Assembly: GCA_904501765.1 (NCBI GenBank)
Contig: CAJGCM010000020.1
Coordinates: forward strand, 1-21,978
DNA: 21,978 bases
Direction: 5' to 3'
DNA from: an uncultured Clostridia bacterium
GTDB lineage: Bacteria > Bacillota > Clostridia > Oscillospirales > CAG-272
Shown: piece after piece, positions 16,356 to 21,978 of the stretch
Layout: every line of letters starts with the position of its first letter
Numbering within the stretch: position 1 is the first letter of the stretch
Program-made: the position numbers and the translations under genes
The notes under the pieces: model-generated
Databases searched by the model: none
What the model was told of the DNA's origin: nothing
The model's input: the letters and a program-made list of their open reading frames with translations, nothing else

Positions 16356-16384
16356 TTGACAAATATTCTATAATAGAGTATAAT
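16356..16384 (+). promoter_or_regulatory. Consensus sigma-A promoter for rpsU
   Basis: TTGACA (16356-16361) and TATAAT (16379-16384) are separated by 17 nt, both perfect, giving a leader of about 78 nt before the rpsU ATG. Confidence 0.88.
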
Positions 16385-16392
16385 GTACGAGG

Positions 16393-16418
16393 CTCGGTAA
16401 GTTTTTTACTTAAACGAG
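16393..16418 (+). promoter_or_regulatory. Hairpin in the rpsU leader
   Basis: CTCG and TAAGT (16393-16402) can pair with ACTTA and CGAG (16408-16418) around a T-rich loop, with a small internal bulge. A second short hairpin (GAGA/TCTC, 16427-16439) follows. It begins at about the expected transcript start. An RNA-stabilising or regulatory role is inference. Confidence 0.35.
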
Positions 16419-16468
16419 TATATTTTGAGATTATATCTCTTTGCAGAGCGAAGGGAGGGGAAATAGAA

Positions 16469-16645
16469 ATGGCAGAAATCAGAGTAAAAGAAAATGAAAC
16501 TCTTGACAGCGCGCTTCGTCGTTTTAAAAGACAGTGCGTTAAATCCGGTGTTCTTTCCGAACTCCGTAAAAGAGAGCATTATGAGAAGCCCAGCGTTAAG
16601 CGTAAAAAGAAGTCTGAGGCAGCAAGAAAGCGTAAGTATAAGTAA
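16469..16645 (+). CDS. rpsU: 30S ribosomal protein S21
   Basis: S21 is a small basic protein of the 30S subunit that lies near the anti-Shine-Dalgarno region of 16S rRNA. This short frame encodes 58 aa beginning MAEIRVKENETLDSALRRFK, then RQCVKSGVLSELRKREHYEKPS, then a Lys/Arg-rich tail ending RKRKYK. All of it is typical of clostridial S21 in length and order. The ATG at 16469 is preceded by GGGAGGGG 9 nt upstream. It has its own perfect promoter and a very strong terminator, so it is a monocistronic high-level gene. In many Bacillota rpsU is followed by yqeY; that neighbour is absent here. Confidence 0.95.
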   Translation: MAEIRVKENETLDSALRRFKRQCVKSGVLSELRKREHYEKPSVKRKKKSEAARKRKYK

Positions 16646-16671
16646 TTCGTTATAAAATATACGCATTCAAT

Positions 16672-16713
16672 AAAAACAAGAGAGCTTCACATTGAAGCTC
16701 TCTTGTTTTTTTT
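16672..16713. terminator. Strong intrinsic terminator after rpsU, probably shared with the araC-type gene
   Basis: A perfect 18-bp stem (16672-16689 with 16693-16710) with a 3-nt loop ends in a run of eight or more T. The A-run at the left arm lets it act on the minus strand too, 28 nt past the regulator's stop. Confidence 0.93.
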
Positions 16714-16740
16714 GCAATTCAAATTAAGTAAAAGCGTTTT

Positions 16741-17472
16741 TTAGTATTCGTTTATGACAGCTTTTCTGTAATCTCTCGGGGACAAACCTGTGCATTTTTT
16801 GAATATTTTTGAGAAATAAAAGCAATCGGCAAAGCCGCAAAGCCCCGCAACCTTCTCAACACTGCCAAAGGTTCTTTGAGTCAAAAGCTTTTTTGCCCGT
16901 TCTATTCTTAATTTGGTCATATATTCAAGCGGGGTACATAAAAGCTCCTCTCGGAAGCATCGCCTGAAATAGTCAACGTTAAAACCAAGATTACGCACCT
17001 CCTCCGAGATGCTGAATTTTGCATTAGGTATATTTTCGTAAATTTTGTTCTTAATCTTTACAACAAAATCATACTTAAAATCTTTTTCGAGATATTTTTT
17101 CATGTATTCGCAAAGAAGGTCCAGTAGCTTATCTGCAATCTTAACGAAATTAGTTTCCTTTTCGCTGACAATTTTTTTTAGCATTAAGAAAATATTCCGC
17201 ATACTGCCGTCGTGGTCGTGAACTATCGCACTGTCGTAAAAATCCATATCTATGGCTTTCAAATATATATCCATATAATTGGTGCCGCCGGAACCTGAAT
17301 GAGGTGTATTGGGCGGGATTATCATAATATCCCCCTCAGTGACATCAATAACTTTTTCGCCCAAATTAACCTTCATTTCCCCTTGTAACACCAGTGTTAT
17401 TTCATAGTTTTCGTGAAAATGAGGGTTAAATTTTGAAATTATGGTTGATTCGTTTACGTCAATAAGTTGCAT
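16741..17472 (-). CDS. AraC family transcriptional regulator with N-terminal cupin domain
   Basis: This is a 243-aa DNA-binding regulator that probably senses a sugar or sugar derivative. The ATG at 17472 has AGGAGG upstream. The N-terminus is a cupin/AraC-binding domain (about 10-80) with FNPHFHENYEITLVLQGE and a GDIMIIPPNTPHSGSGG segment (about 48-63); the His residues are H18, H20 and H58. The C-terminal 95 residues hold the double helix-turn-helix: FSISEEVRNLGFNVDYFRRCFREEL with TPLEYMTKLRIERAKKLL, then SVEKVAGLCGFADCFYFSKIFKKCTGLSPRDYRK. It is transcribed divergently from the dehydrogenase/RpiB/fusion operon with a 136-bp gap. That placement makes it the likely activator of the operon. 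The effector is unknown. Confidence 0.9.
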   Translation of the reverse strand: MQLIDVNESTIISKFNPHFHENYEITLVLQGEMKVNLGEKVIDVTEGDIMIIPPNTPHSGSGGTNYMDIYLKAIDMDFYDSAIVHDHDGSMRNIFLMLKKIVSEKETNFVKIADKLLDLLCEYMKKYLEKDFKYDFVVKIKNKIYENIPNAKFSISEEVRNLGFNVDYFRRCFREELLCTPLEYMTKLRIERAKKLLTQRTFGSVEKVAGLCGFADCFYFSKIFKKCTGLSPRDYRKAVINEY

Positions 17473-17496
17473 AACCCACCGCCTCCTTTACGAAAG

Positions 17497-17525
17497 AGTT
17501 TAACATAAAAAGTCGGTTTTGTCAA
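17497..17525 (-). promoter_or_regulatory. Sigma-A-type promoter of the AraC regulator gene
   Basis: On the minus strand, TTGACA (17525-17520) and TAAACT (17502-17497) are spaced by 17 nt, 25 nt upstream of the ATG. Toward the operon side only a weak pair is seen (TTTATA 17539-17544, 17 nt, GATAAT 17562-17567), as expected for an activator-dependent promoter. Confidence 0.65.
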
Positions 17526-17608
17526 TATTCTTAGTGCTTTTATACATTCCTAAATTTTGTAGATAATGATATTATTAAAACGTAAATCTATAAAAATGAG
17601 GTGTAGCT

Positions 17609-18598
17609 ATGAAAAAATTAGTTATGACAGGACCTAAAAAAAGCACTCTAATCGACGTCGAAATGCCAAAAATCACAAAAGGAAACGAAGTGATTGTAAA
17701 GCTTAAGTACTGCGGCGTTTGTATGTCCGAGCATTACAACTGGTCCGTTGCAAAAGAAGGCGCAACCTTTGGTCACGAGCCTGTAGGAACGATTTATGCC
17801 GTAGGAGCCGACGTAAAAAGCTTTAAAGTTGGCGACAGAGTCAGCGGTCTTTTTAACGGAAATGCCGAATACGTAATTGCCGACGAAGGTATGGTGTTCA
17901 AGATTCCCGATAATATTTCCGACGAGGACGCAACCCTTGAGCCTCTCTCCTGCTTAATCAGTGCAGTCAGCAAAGCGAGAATACATATGATAGGAGAAAA
18001 GGTTGCGGTTGTAGGCTGCGGTTATATGGGCTGCGGGGCTATAAGCCTTCTTAAGCTCAGAGGCGCATATGTTGTTGCGGTTGATATCAGAAGAGAGTCC
18101 CTTGAAGATGCAAAAAGATGCGGAGCAGACGAAATTTACACTCCCGACGAGCTTCCTGCTCACTATTTCTACACAGTTGGCGGCGGTCTTAATTTTGAAG
18201 GTGAGCCAGGTGGATTCTCTATGGTTATGGAATGGGGCGAAACCTCAGAATCCCTCGACCTCGCTATAAATATGACGAGAATGTGCGGTCAGCTCTGTAT
18301 CGGCGCTTACCACACAGGCGGAAAGCGCTTGGTTGACGTTCAGCAGCTTAACGTAAAGGCAATCGATTGCCTCAGCACACACCCAAGGGAAACCGATATG
18401 AGCATAATCGGCTGCCAGAGAGCTGTCAGAATGCTCAGTGACGGCACTTGGAATTTCAAAGGTCTTCCCACCAAAATATATCCTATTACAATGTTTGACA
18501 ATGCTCAGGGCGAGCTTGAAACCAAGTATGGCAGGTATATGAAGGCTCTTGTAGATTTTGAAAGCACTGATTTTGAGCCTTATATAATCAACGGTTAA
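17609..18598 (+). CDS. Medium-chain zinc-dependent dehydrogenase lacking the structural-zinc lobe
   Basis: This is a polyol or alcohol dehydrogenase of the MDR superfamily, probably NAD-dependent. The 329-aa protein has a catalytic zinc site: C38 in YCGVCMSEHYN, H56/E57 in FGHEPVG, and E111 in LEPLS. The Rossmann loop GCGYMGCG is at 136-143 and an acidic D159 ends the second strand (VVAVDI), which favours NAD over NADP. The four-Cys structural-zinc loop found in most such enzymes is missing: the chain goes straight from VGDRVSGLFN to AEYVIADEG. An unusual GGGLNFEGEPGGF insert lies near 190-205. It is the first gene of the operon, 16 nt before rpiB. A sugar-alcohol-to-ketose step is the simplest role by context; the substrate is unknown. 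Confidence 0.85.
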   Translation: MKKLVMTGPKKSTLIDVEMPKITKGNEVIVKLKYCGVCMSEHYNWSVAKEGATFGHEPVGTIYAVGADVKSFKVGDRVSGLFNGNAEYVIADEGMVFKIPDNISDEDATLEPLSCLISAVSKARIHMIGEKVAVVGCGYMGCGAISLLKLRGAYVVAVDIRRESLEDAKRCGADEIYTPDELPAHYFYTVGGGLNFEGEPGGFSMVMEWGETSESLDLAINMTRMCGQLCIGAYHTGGKRLVDVQQLNVKAIDCLSTHPRETDMSIIGCQRAVRMLSDGTWNFKGLPTKIYPITMFDNAQGELETKYGRYMKALVDFESTDFEPYIING

Positions 18599-18614
18599 TC
18601 AGCGGGGAAGAATT

Positions 18615-19058
18615 ATGAAAATAGCTATTGGAAACGACCACGTTGCAACCGAATTAAAGGCGCACATCGCAAAATACCTTGAAAATAAAGGGCACACGGT
18701 GGTAAATTTCGGAACCGACAGCCCAGAGCGTACAGATTATCCTATATACGGTGAGCGAGTAGCGCGAGCTGTTGCTTCCGGTGAATGTGACTTAGGAGTT
18801 CTTATATGCGGAACCGGTATCGGAATATCCCTTGCCGCCAACAAGGTAAAGGGAATCAGGGCGGCTGTTTGCTCCGAGCCTTATTCCGCAAGACTCACGC
18901 GACAGCATAACAACGCTAATATTATTGCCTTTGGCGCCAGAGTTGTAGGTCAGTCTGTAGCGGAAATGATTGTAGACGAATTCTTAAACGCCGAATTTGA
19001 GGGTGGCAGACATCAAGCAAGAATCGATATGATATCAGCCATTGAGAACGGAGATTAA
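18615..19058 (+). CDS. rpiB: RpiB-type sugar-phosphate isomerase (ribose/allose 6-phosphate isomerase)
   Basis: RpiB interconverts ribose 5-phosphate with ribulose 5-phosphate, and in E. coli also allose 6-phosphate with allulose 6-phosphate. This 147-aa protein has NDH at 7-9, RTDYPIY (39-45), and the active-site GVLICGTGIGIS with C65 and T67. It also has H98 in TRQHNNAN and a C-terminal GGRHQARI (130-137). The stretches RAAVCSEPYSARLTRQHNN and ERTDYP resemble E. coli RpiB closely, as I recall its sequence, more than the short LacA/LacB forms. In place of the common SDHAG it has NDHVA. It lies between the dehydrogenase (16 nt) and the kinase-epimerase fusion (3 nt), so all three are one operon. 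Context favours a hexose-6-phosphate role, but pentose activity cannot be excluded. Confidence 0.92.
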   Translation: MKIAIGNDHVATELKAHIAKYLENKGHTVVNFGTDSPERTDYPIYGERVARAVASGECDLGVLICGTGIGISLAANKVKGIRAAVCSEPYSARLTRQHNNANIIAFGARVVGQSVAEMIVDEFLNAEFEGGRHQARIDMISAIENGD

Positions 19059-19061
19059 ACT

Positions 19062-20648
19062 ATGTTCAGAATTGGTATAGACATCGGCGGTACTAAAATT
19101 AACATAGGTATTCTGGATTTTGATAGCAAAAAGCTTGTAGATTTCCGCAAAATAGCAGTAAAAGCGGTAAACTCTATTACTGAAAGCATTAAAGGTACGG
19201 TATTGGAGCTTTGCAGTGCTAATGGAATTTCCATTAGTGATATTACCGCCTGTGGTATAGGAATTCCGGGGACGGTGTCGGGAGACGGTAAAAAAATAAT
19301 TAAAGCTCCTAATATTTCTATACTGACCGATACGTTAGCCGAGGATTTGGAAAAAGAATTATCCGTTCCGGTGATTCTTGTTCAAGATTCAAGAGCTGCC
19401 GCTTACGGAGAGTATATAGCTTCGGGAGAAAAATATAAAACCCTCGTTTGCGTAACCCTCGGCACGGGAATCGGAACAGGAATTGTTATGAACGGGAAAA
19501 TTTTCTCTGGAAGTCTTGGCGCAGCAGGTGAGCTTGGGCACCTTCCTGTAAAAGAAAACGGGAGGCCCTGCGGCTGCGGTAAACGAGGCTGTCTTGAAAA
19601 ATACTGCGCTGGCGGCGGACTTGATATAACCGCAGCTGAAATTCTTGGAGAAGGGAAGAATGCGCACGATTTATTCAATGCAGCAAAATCAGAAAACAGC
19701 GATGCCGTAAGGGCAATAAATGAGGCTATTCTTATGCTTGGCGGCGGACTTGTATCAATCATAAATCTGCTATCTCCTGACTGTATCCTGTTCAGCGGCG
19801 GACTTTCCGCACAAGAAGATTTATATCTTAATCCACTTATAGAATATATAAAAGCACACTGCTATACAGCAGGGGAAATGCCTGAGCTACGTAAGGCGGA
19901 ATTGGCTGAATTTTCACCGCTTTACGGCGCAGCATTCGTTCCGAAAGAAATAAAAGGAGCTCCCCCTATGCTCCGATTAACCAAGGCTCCGATGCTCTCG
20001 GCATCTATTATGTGCGCTGATATTCTTAATCTCGGAAATTCTCTTGAAGAAATCAAGAGGTCGGGAATAGAATATTTACACTGCGATATTATGGATAATC
20101 ATTTTGTCCCCAATTTAATGATGCCGATGGAGTTCCTTAACAAAATCAGACCCGCTACCAATATGCCCTGCGATTTCCACCTTATGACGGAGAAGCCCGA
20201 AACCGTAATCGAAAAGCTCGACGTCAAGGCAGGAGATATTATATCCATTCATTACGAAAGCACACCGCACGTTCAAAGGGTAATAACACTGATAAAAGAG
20301 AAGGGAGCAATGGCAGCCGTTGCGATAAATCCCGCAACTCCTATTTCAGTTCTTGAAGAAATTATTACCGAGCTTGATATGGTCCTTATTATGTCTGTAA
20401 ACCCCGGATTTGCAGGTCAAAAAATCGTGCCTACGAGCTTTGAGAAAATCAGAAAAATGAAAAAGTATCTCTCACAACGGGGACTTGACAATGTTTTAAT
20501 CGAGGTTGACGGAAATTGCAGCTTTGAAAACGTACCGAAAATGTACGAAGCTGGAGCTGATATATTCGTCGTTGGAACGTCAAGCGTATTCAAAACGGGA
20601 CTTACTATCGAAGAAGGCGTTAGAAAACTTCGGGAAACCCTTATATAA
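19062..20648 (+). CDS. Natural fusion: ROK-family sugar kinase + ribulose-phosphate-3-epimerase-family (AlsE-like) domain
   Basis: This 528-aa protein joins two complete enzymes. Residues 1-about 292 are a ROK kinase: DIGGTK (7-12), catalytic D109 in VQDSRAAAYGE, LGTGIGTGI, and the zinc motif with H160, C170, C172 and C177 ending in CLEKYCAG. Residues 303-528 are a full TIM-barrel epimerase with metal ligands H340, D342, H373 and D483, and the phosphate-site GFAGQ and VGTS. Its SIMCAD, GFAGQ and VDGNC resemble E. coli AlsE (SLMC, GFAGQ, VDGSC) rather than Rpe (SILSAD, GFGGQ, VDGG). With RpiB just upstream this gives a kinase-isomerase-epimerase route such as allose to fructose 6-phosphate. 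The linker is about 10 residues and holds a ribosome site and ATG. The sugar is inferred; fusion versus sequencing error should be checked. Confidence 0.9.
   Translation: MFRIGIDIGGTKINIGILDFDSKKLVDFRKIAVKAVNSITESIKGTVLELCSANGISISDITACGIGIPGTVSGDGKKIIKAPNISILTDTLAEDLEKELSVPVILVQDSRAAAYGEYIASGEKYKTLVCVTLGTGIGTGIVMNGKIFSGSLGAAGELGHLPVKENGRPCGCGKRGCLEKYCAGGGLDITAAEILGEGKNAHDLFNAAKSENSDAVRAINEAILMLGGGLVSIINLLSPDCILFSGGLSAQEDLYLNPLIEYIKAHCYTAGEMPELRKAELAEFSPLYGAAFVPKEIKGAPPMLRLTKAPMLSASIMCADILNLGNSLEEIKRSGIEYLHCDIMDNHFVPNLMMPMEFLNKIRPATNMPCDFHLMTEKPETVIEKLDVKAGDIISIHYESTPHVQRVITLIKEKGAMAAVAINPATPISVLEEIITELDMVLIMSVNPGFAGQKIVPTSFEKIRKMKKYLSQRGLDNVLIEVDGNCSFENVPKMYEAGADIFVVGTSSVFKTGLTIEEGVRKLRETLI
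19954..19970 (+). promoter_or_regulatory. Internal Shine-Dalgarno and in-frame ATG at the kinase-epimerase junction
   Basis: AAGGAG (19954-19959) is 8 nt before an ATG (19968-19970) in the fusion frame. Initiation here would give a separate 226-aa epimerase, close to the length of free-standing AlsE/Rpe. An out-of-frame TAA (19951-19953) directly precedes the site, as if a kinase gene once ended there. Confidence 0.6.
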
Positions 20649-20662
20649 CTTTATAAAGCAAA

Positions 20663-20695
20663 AAAAGGAACAGGTTTTAAACTCCTGTTCCTTTT
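20663..20695. terminator. Bidirectional intrinsic terminator between the sugar operon and the flavodoxin-like gene
   Basis: AAAAGGAACAGG (20663-20674) pairs perfectly with CCTGTTCCTTTT (20684-20695) around a 9-nt loop. T-runs follow on both strands, and the flanking genes are convergent. Confidence 0.88.
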
Positions 20696-20762
20696 ATGTT
20701 AGAGCAATAGGAATATTCCTTTACTTAATGCGCCGCAAAAGGCGAACAAGCAGAGTGGGGAA

Positions 20763-21185
20763 TTATTTCATTGCAGCTCTGATGGATTTAACCCATTCTC
20801 TTACAGTGTTCATCTCCTCCTCGGAAACCTTCTTGAGGAACTTGAAAGGAAGACCACCCTTTACGTAAAGAATGTTATCGTCGATTACATTGGAATCGTT
20901 AGTCTTTGTCATCTCTACGATAGAAGCAGCATTTTCGGGAGTACCGTCAATAATAAATGCTACGTTAGCGGTAACGCTTTTCTTAAGGGATCTTGCAAAC
21001 CTACAAAACGCCTCAGGCATATTAGATTTAGCGGTAGCTACGATTACAACAAGACGCTCGCCGTCGCAGTTATATGCAGGGGGAATTACATCTGTAGCTT
21101 TATCTGCTTCGATAAGCTTTGTAACCTCGTCTGCAATTGTAAGAAGCTTACCCTTGTTTGTGTGTGTAAGAACTCTCATTCTCAT
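20763..21185 (-). CDS. Small flavodoxin-like fold protein, function unknown
   Basis: This 140-aa soluble protein starts at the ATG at 21185 with GGAGG 11 nt upstream; a TTG two codons earlier (21191) is an alternative. It has an alternating beta-alpha pattern: MRMRVLTHTNKGKLLTIADEVTKLIE, then ERLVVIVATAKSNMPEAFCRFARSL, then NVAFIIDGTPENAASIVEMTK, then ILYVKGGLPF and a final helix. The order resembles flavodoxins, with the THTNKGK loop where the FMN phosphate loop (T-x-T-G-N-T) would be, but the key residues are not conserved. FMN binding is therefore doubtful. Its own promoter and terminator make it a single-gene unit. I do not recognise a named family; other Rossmann-like assignments are possible. 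Confidence 0.55.
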   Translation of the reverse strand: MRMRVLTHTNKGKLLTIADEVTKLIEADKATDVIPPAYNCDGERLVVIVATAKSNMPEAFCRFARSLKKSVTANVAFIIDGTPENAASIVEMTKTNDSNVIDDNILYVKGGLPFKFLKKVSEEEMNTVREWVKSIRAAMK

Positions 21186-21221
21186 AATCAATAAATCCTC
21201 CGATTTTTATATTACGGGAAT

Positions 21222-21250
21222 ATTATACCATATTTTCAAAAGAAAAGCAA
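21222..21250 (-). promoter_or_regulatory. Sigma-A-type promoter of the flavodoxin-like gene
   Basis: On the minus strand, TTGCTT (21250-21245) and TATAAT (21227-21222) are spaced by 17 nt, 37 nt upstream of the ATG. Confidence 0.7.
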
Positions 21251-21347
21251 GTGTAATGGATATTTATATGTTAACAATCGGTAAAGTTATTCAAACAGCA
21301 AAATGGCATTTTAAGAAAAAGCGGTATTATTAAAAGAAGGGTAGGTG

Positions 21348-21402
21348 ACCCTAAAAATTATAATCCAATTATACAAAATCAAAATTTTGTATAATTGAGG
21401 GT
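21348..21402. repeat. Long AT-rich inverted repeat in the non-coding right end
   Basis: A perfect 14-bp pair (CAATTATACAAAAT at 21366-21379, inverse at 21384-21397) with a 4-nt loop is enclosed by an outer ACCCT/AGGGT pair (21348-21352, 21398-21402). No gene ends just before it on either strand and no T-run follows, so it does not read as a normal terminator. A small mobile or repeat element is possible. Confidence 0.6.
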
Positions 21403-21418
21403 AGCCAAAAAGCCTAAT

Positions 21419-21449
21419 ATAAGCATATATTTTAACTTTTAATGCTTAT
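21419..21449. repeat. Short inverted repeat next to the long one
   Basis: ATAAGCAT (21419-21426) is repeated inverted as ATGCTTAT (21442-21449) with a 15-nt spacer. It is AT-rich and could be chance. Confidence 0.3.
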
Positions 21450-21705
21450 TTTGTTTATAAGTGTTGTTTTTATGACCAATCCGCTCATTTCGCATTTTTA
21501 AATCAAACGAGAAAATAAATGTTATTATTTGTAACTATTAGGAATAACCGATTATTAACGTTTGCTAATTTAACTTAAAACAGACCTACATCTTATCCAT
21601 ATTCTTTTTGTGCTGTTTGCGCTATTCAATGAACTCCAATATTTTACACACATGACCACCACATCTATAAATTAAATATTCGATTTAATAAATAAAAGGA
21701 AACAC

Positions 21706-21734
21706 TTGAAATAGTTTATAAATTCGTATATAAT
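21706..21734 (+). promoter_or_regulatory. Sigma-A-type promoter in the right-end non-coding region
   Basis: TTGAAA (21706-21711) and a perfect TATAAT (21729-21734) are separated by 17 nt. No coding sequence follows before the terminator at 21793. Confidence 0.7.
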
Positions 21735-21740
21735 ATTACT

Positions 21741-21822
21741 GTTAACAGGCCAAAAAACAAATTATCAAAAATCAAAGGCTGAAATTAAAGCCAAAAATAG
21801 GGAAGACTCTTCCCTATTTTTA
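21741..21822 (+). ncRNA. Candidate small RNA or attenuated leader (about 80 nt)
   Basis: From the expected transcript start the sequence runs about 50 nt without any ATG. It can form a small GGCT/AGCC hairpin (21777-21792) and then a terminator: 12-bp perfect stem 21793-21804 with 21810-21821, 5-nt loop, ending in T residues. A promoter plus terminator with nothing coding between them fits a small RNA, or a leader whose gene lies past the window edge. I recognise no Rfam family. Confidence 0.45.
21793..21822 (+). terminator. Intrinsic terminator of the candidate small RNA
   Basis: AAAAATAGGGAA pairs with TTCCCTATTTTT around GACTC, with the T-run forming the distal part of the stem. Confidence 0.75.
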
Positions 21823-21978
21823 TATTGATAAATAACCTTTTATTTGCTACAATTTAGCGAAAAAAGTAAAAAAATTCACTAAAATATCGTAATTTTCATT
21901 ATTTTATGCTGTTTTGGGCGTATTTCTTCGCCTTTTAAGGTACTTTTGGCGTGTGGCTTCTCCACCCCTTATATGCCG

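Larger units (their letters stand above)
21251..21705. other. AT-rich stretch without a recognisable gene
   Basis: Apart from the two inverted repeats listed, I see no frame with a ribosome site, no tRNA and no insertion sequence here. Together with 21823-21978 it makes up most of the right end. The last 80 bp are richer in G+C and form small GGCG/CGCC and GTGG/CCAC inverted pairs that I cannot assign. Confidence 0.6.

Noticed and set aside
19062..20648. Reading the fusion's second half as ordinary ribulose-phosphate 3-epimerase (rpe)
   Set aside because: Metal ligands are shared by both enzymes, but SIMC, GFAGQ and VDGxC favour AlsE; kept as an open alternative, not the main call.
20872..21333. 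153-codon plus-strand frame over the flavodoxin-like gene and its promoter
   Set aside because: No ribosome site; the minus-strand gene has a promoter, a ribosome site and a regular alpha/beta pattern.
21904..21978. Minus-strand open end of 24 codons reaching the window edge (Arg/Lys-rich, ending RRRNTPKTA)
   Set aside because: Could be the C-terminus of a gene beyond the edge, but it is too short to support; the same bases form small inverted repeats.
1..21978. CRISPR array, tRNA/rRNA genes, insertion sequences or phage genes
   Set aside because: No regularly spaced direct repeats, tRNA-like cloverleaf, transposase or phage motifs were seen.

Overview
The window looks like a chromosomal segment of a spore-forming, low-to-moderate G+C Bacillota of class Clostridia, plausibly an uncultured gut Oscillospirales-type bacterium. 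The evidence is the strong AGGAGG-type ribosome binding sites, near-consensus TTGACA-17-TATAAT promoters, a SpoIID-type spore/cortex protein, the long clostridial form of PRPP synthetase, a DUF5058 membrane protein, and a single-ring-less ClpC-type Hsp100. The lineage is inference. I see no phage, transposase, CRISPR array, tRNA or rRNA.

Layout. (1) Positions 1-5,600, minus strand: recG, rarA, a diacylglycerol-kinase-family lipid kinase, and comEC running off the left edge; a DNA uptake/repair block plus a lipid kinase. A consensus promoter and a perfect 17-bp palindrome lie upstream of the kinase. (2) 5,680-8,740, plus strand: a tight three-gene operon of a DUF5058 membrane protein, a second polytopic membrane protein and a membrane-anchored M20 metallopeptidase, ended by a bidirectional terminator. 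(3) 8,790-13,600, minus strand: three compact genes (Ig-like small protein, SpoIID plus three peptidoglycan-binding domains, two peptidoglycan-binding domains) that together resemble a dispersed SleC-type cortex-lytic enzyme, followed by a ClpC-like chaperone with a degenerate middle domain. (4) 13,700-16,720, plus strand: PRPP synthetase, an Fe-S-type Rrf2 regulator with folD, and the small rpsU gene (S21), each with recognisable promoter or terminator signals. (5) 16,740-20,700: a divergent AraC regulator and a sugar operon of medium-chain dehydrogenase, RpiB and a natural ROK-kinase/epimerase fusion. (6) 20,760-21,978: a minus-strand flavodoxin-like small protein, then about 730 bp without a convincing protein gene but with inverted repeats and a promoter-to-terminator unit that could encode a small RNA of about 80 nt.

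The most interesting system is region 5. Its three enzymes match the E. coli allose route (AlsK ROK kinase, RpiB as allose-6-phosphate isomerase, AlsE allulose-6-phosphate 3-epimerase), but kinase and epimerase are one 528-residue polypeptide. The epimerase half carries AlsE-like rather than Rpe-like signatures. A strong internal Shine-Dalgarno and in-frame ATG sit at the domain junction. Second in interest are the DUF5058/membrane protein/M20 cassette, which looks like an uncharacterised transporter paired with an intracellular hydrolase, and the split SleC-like cluster.
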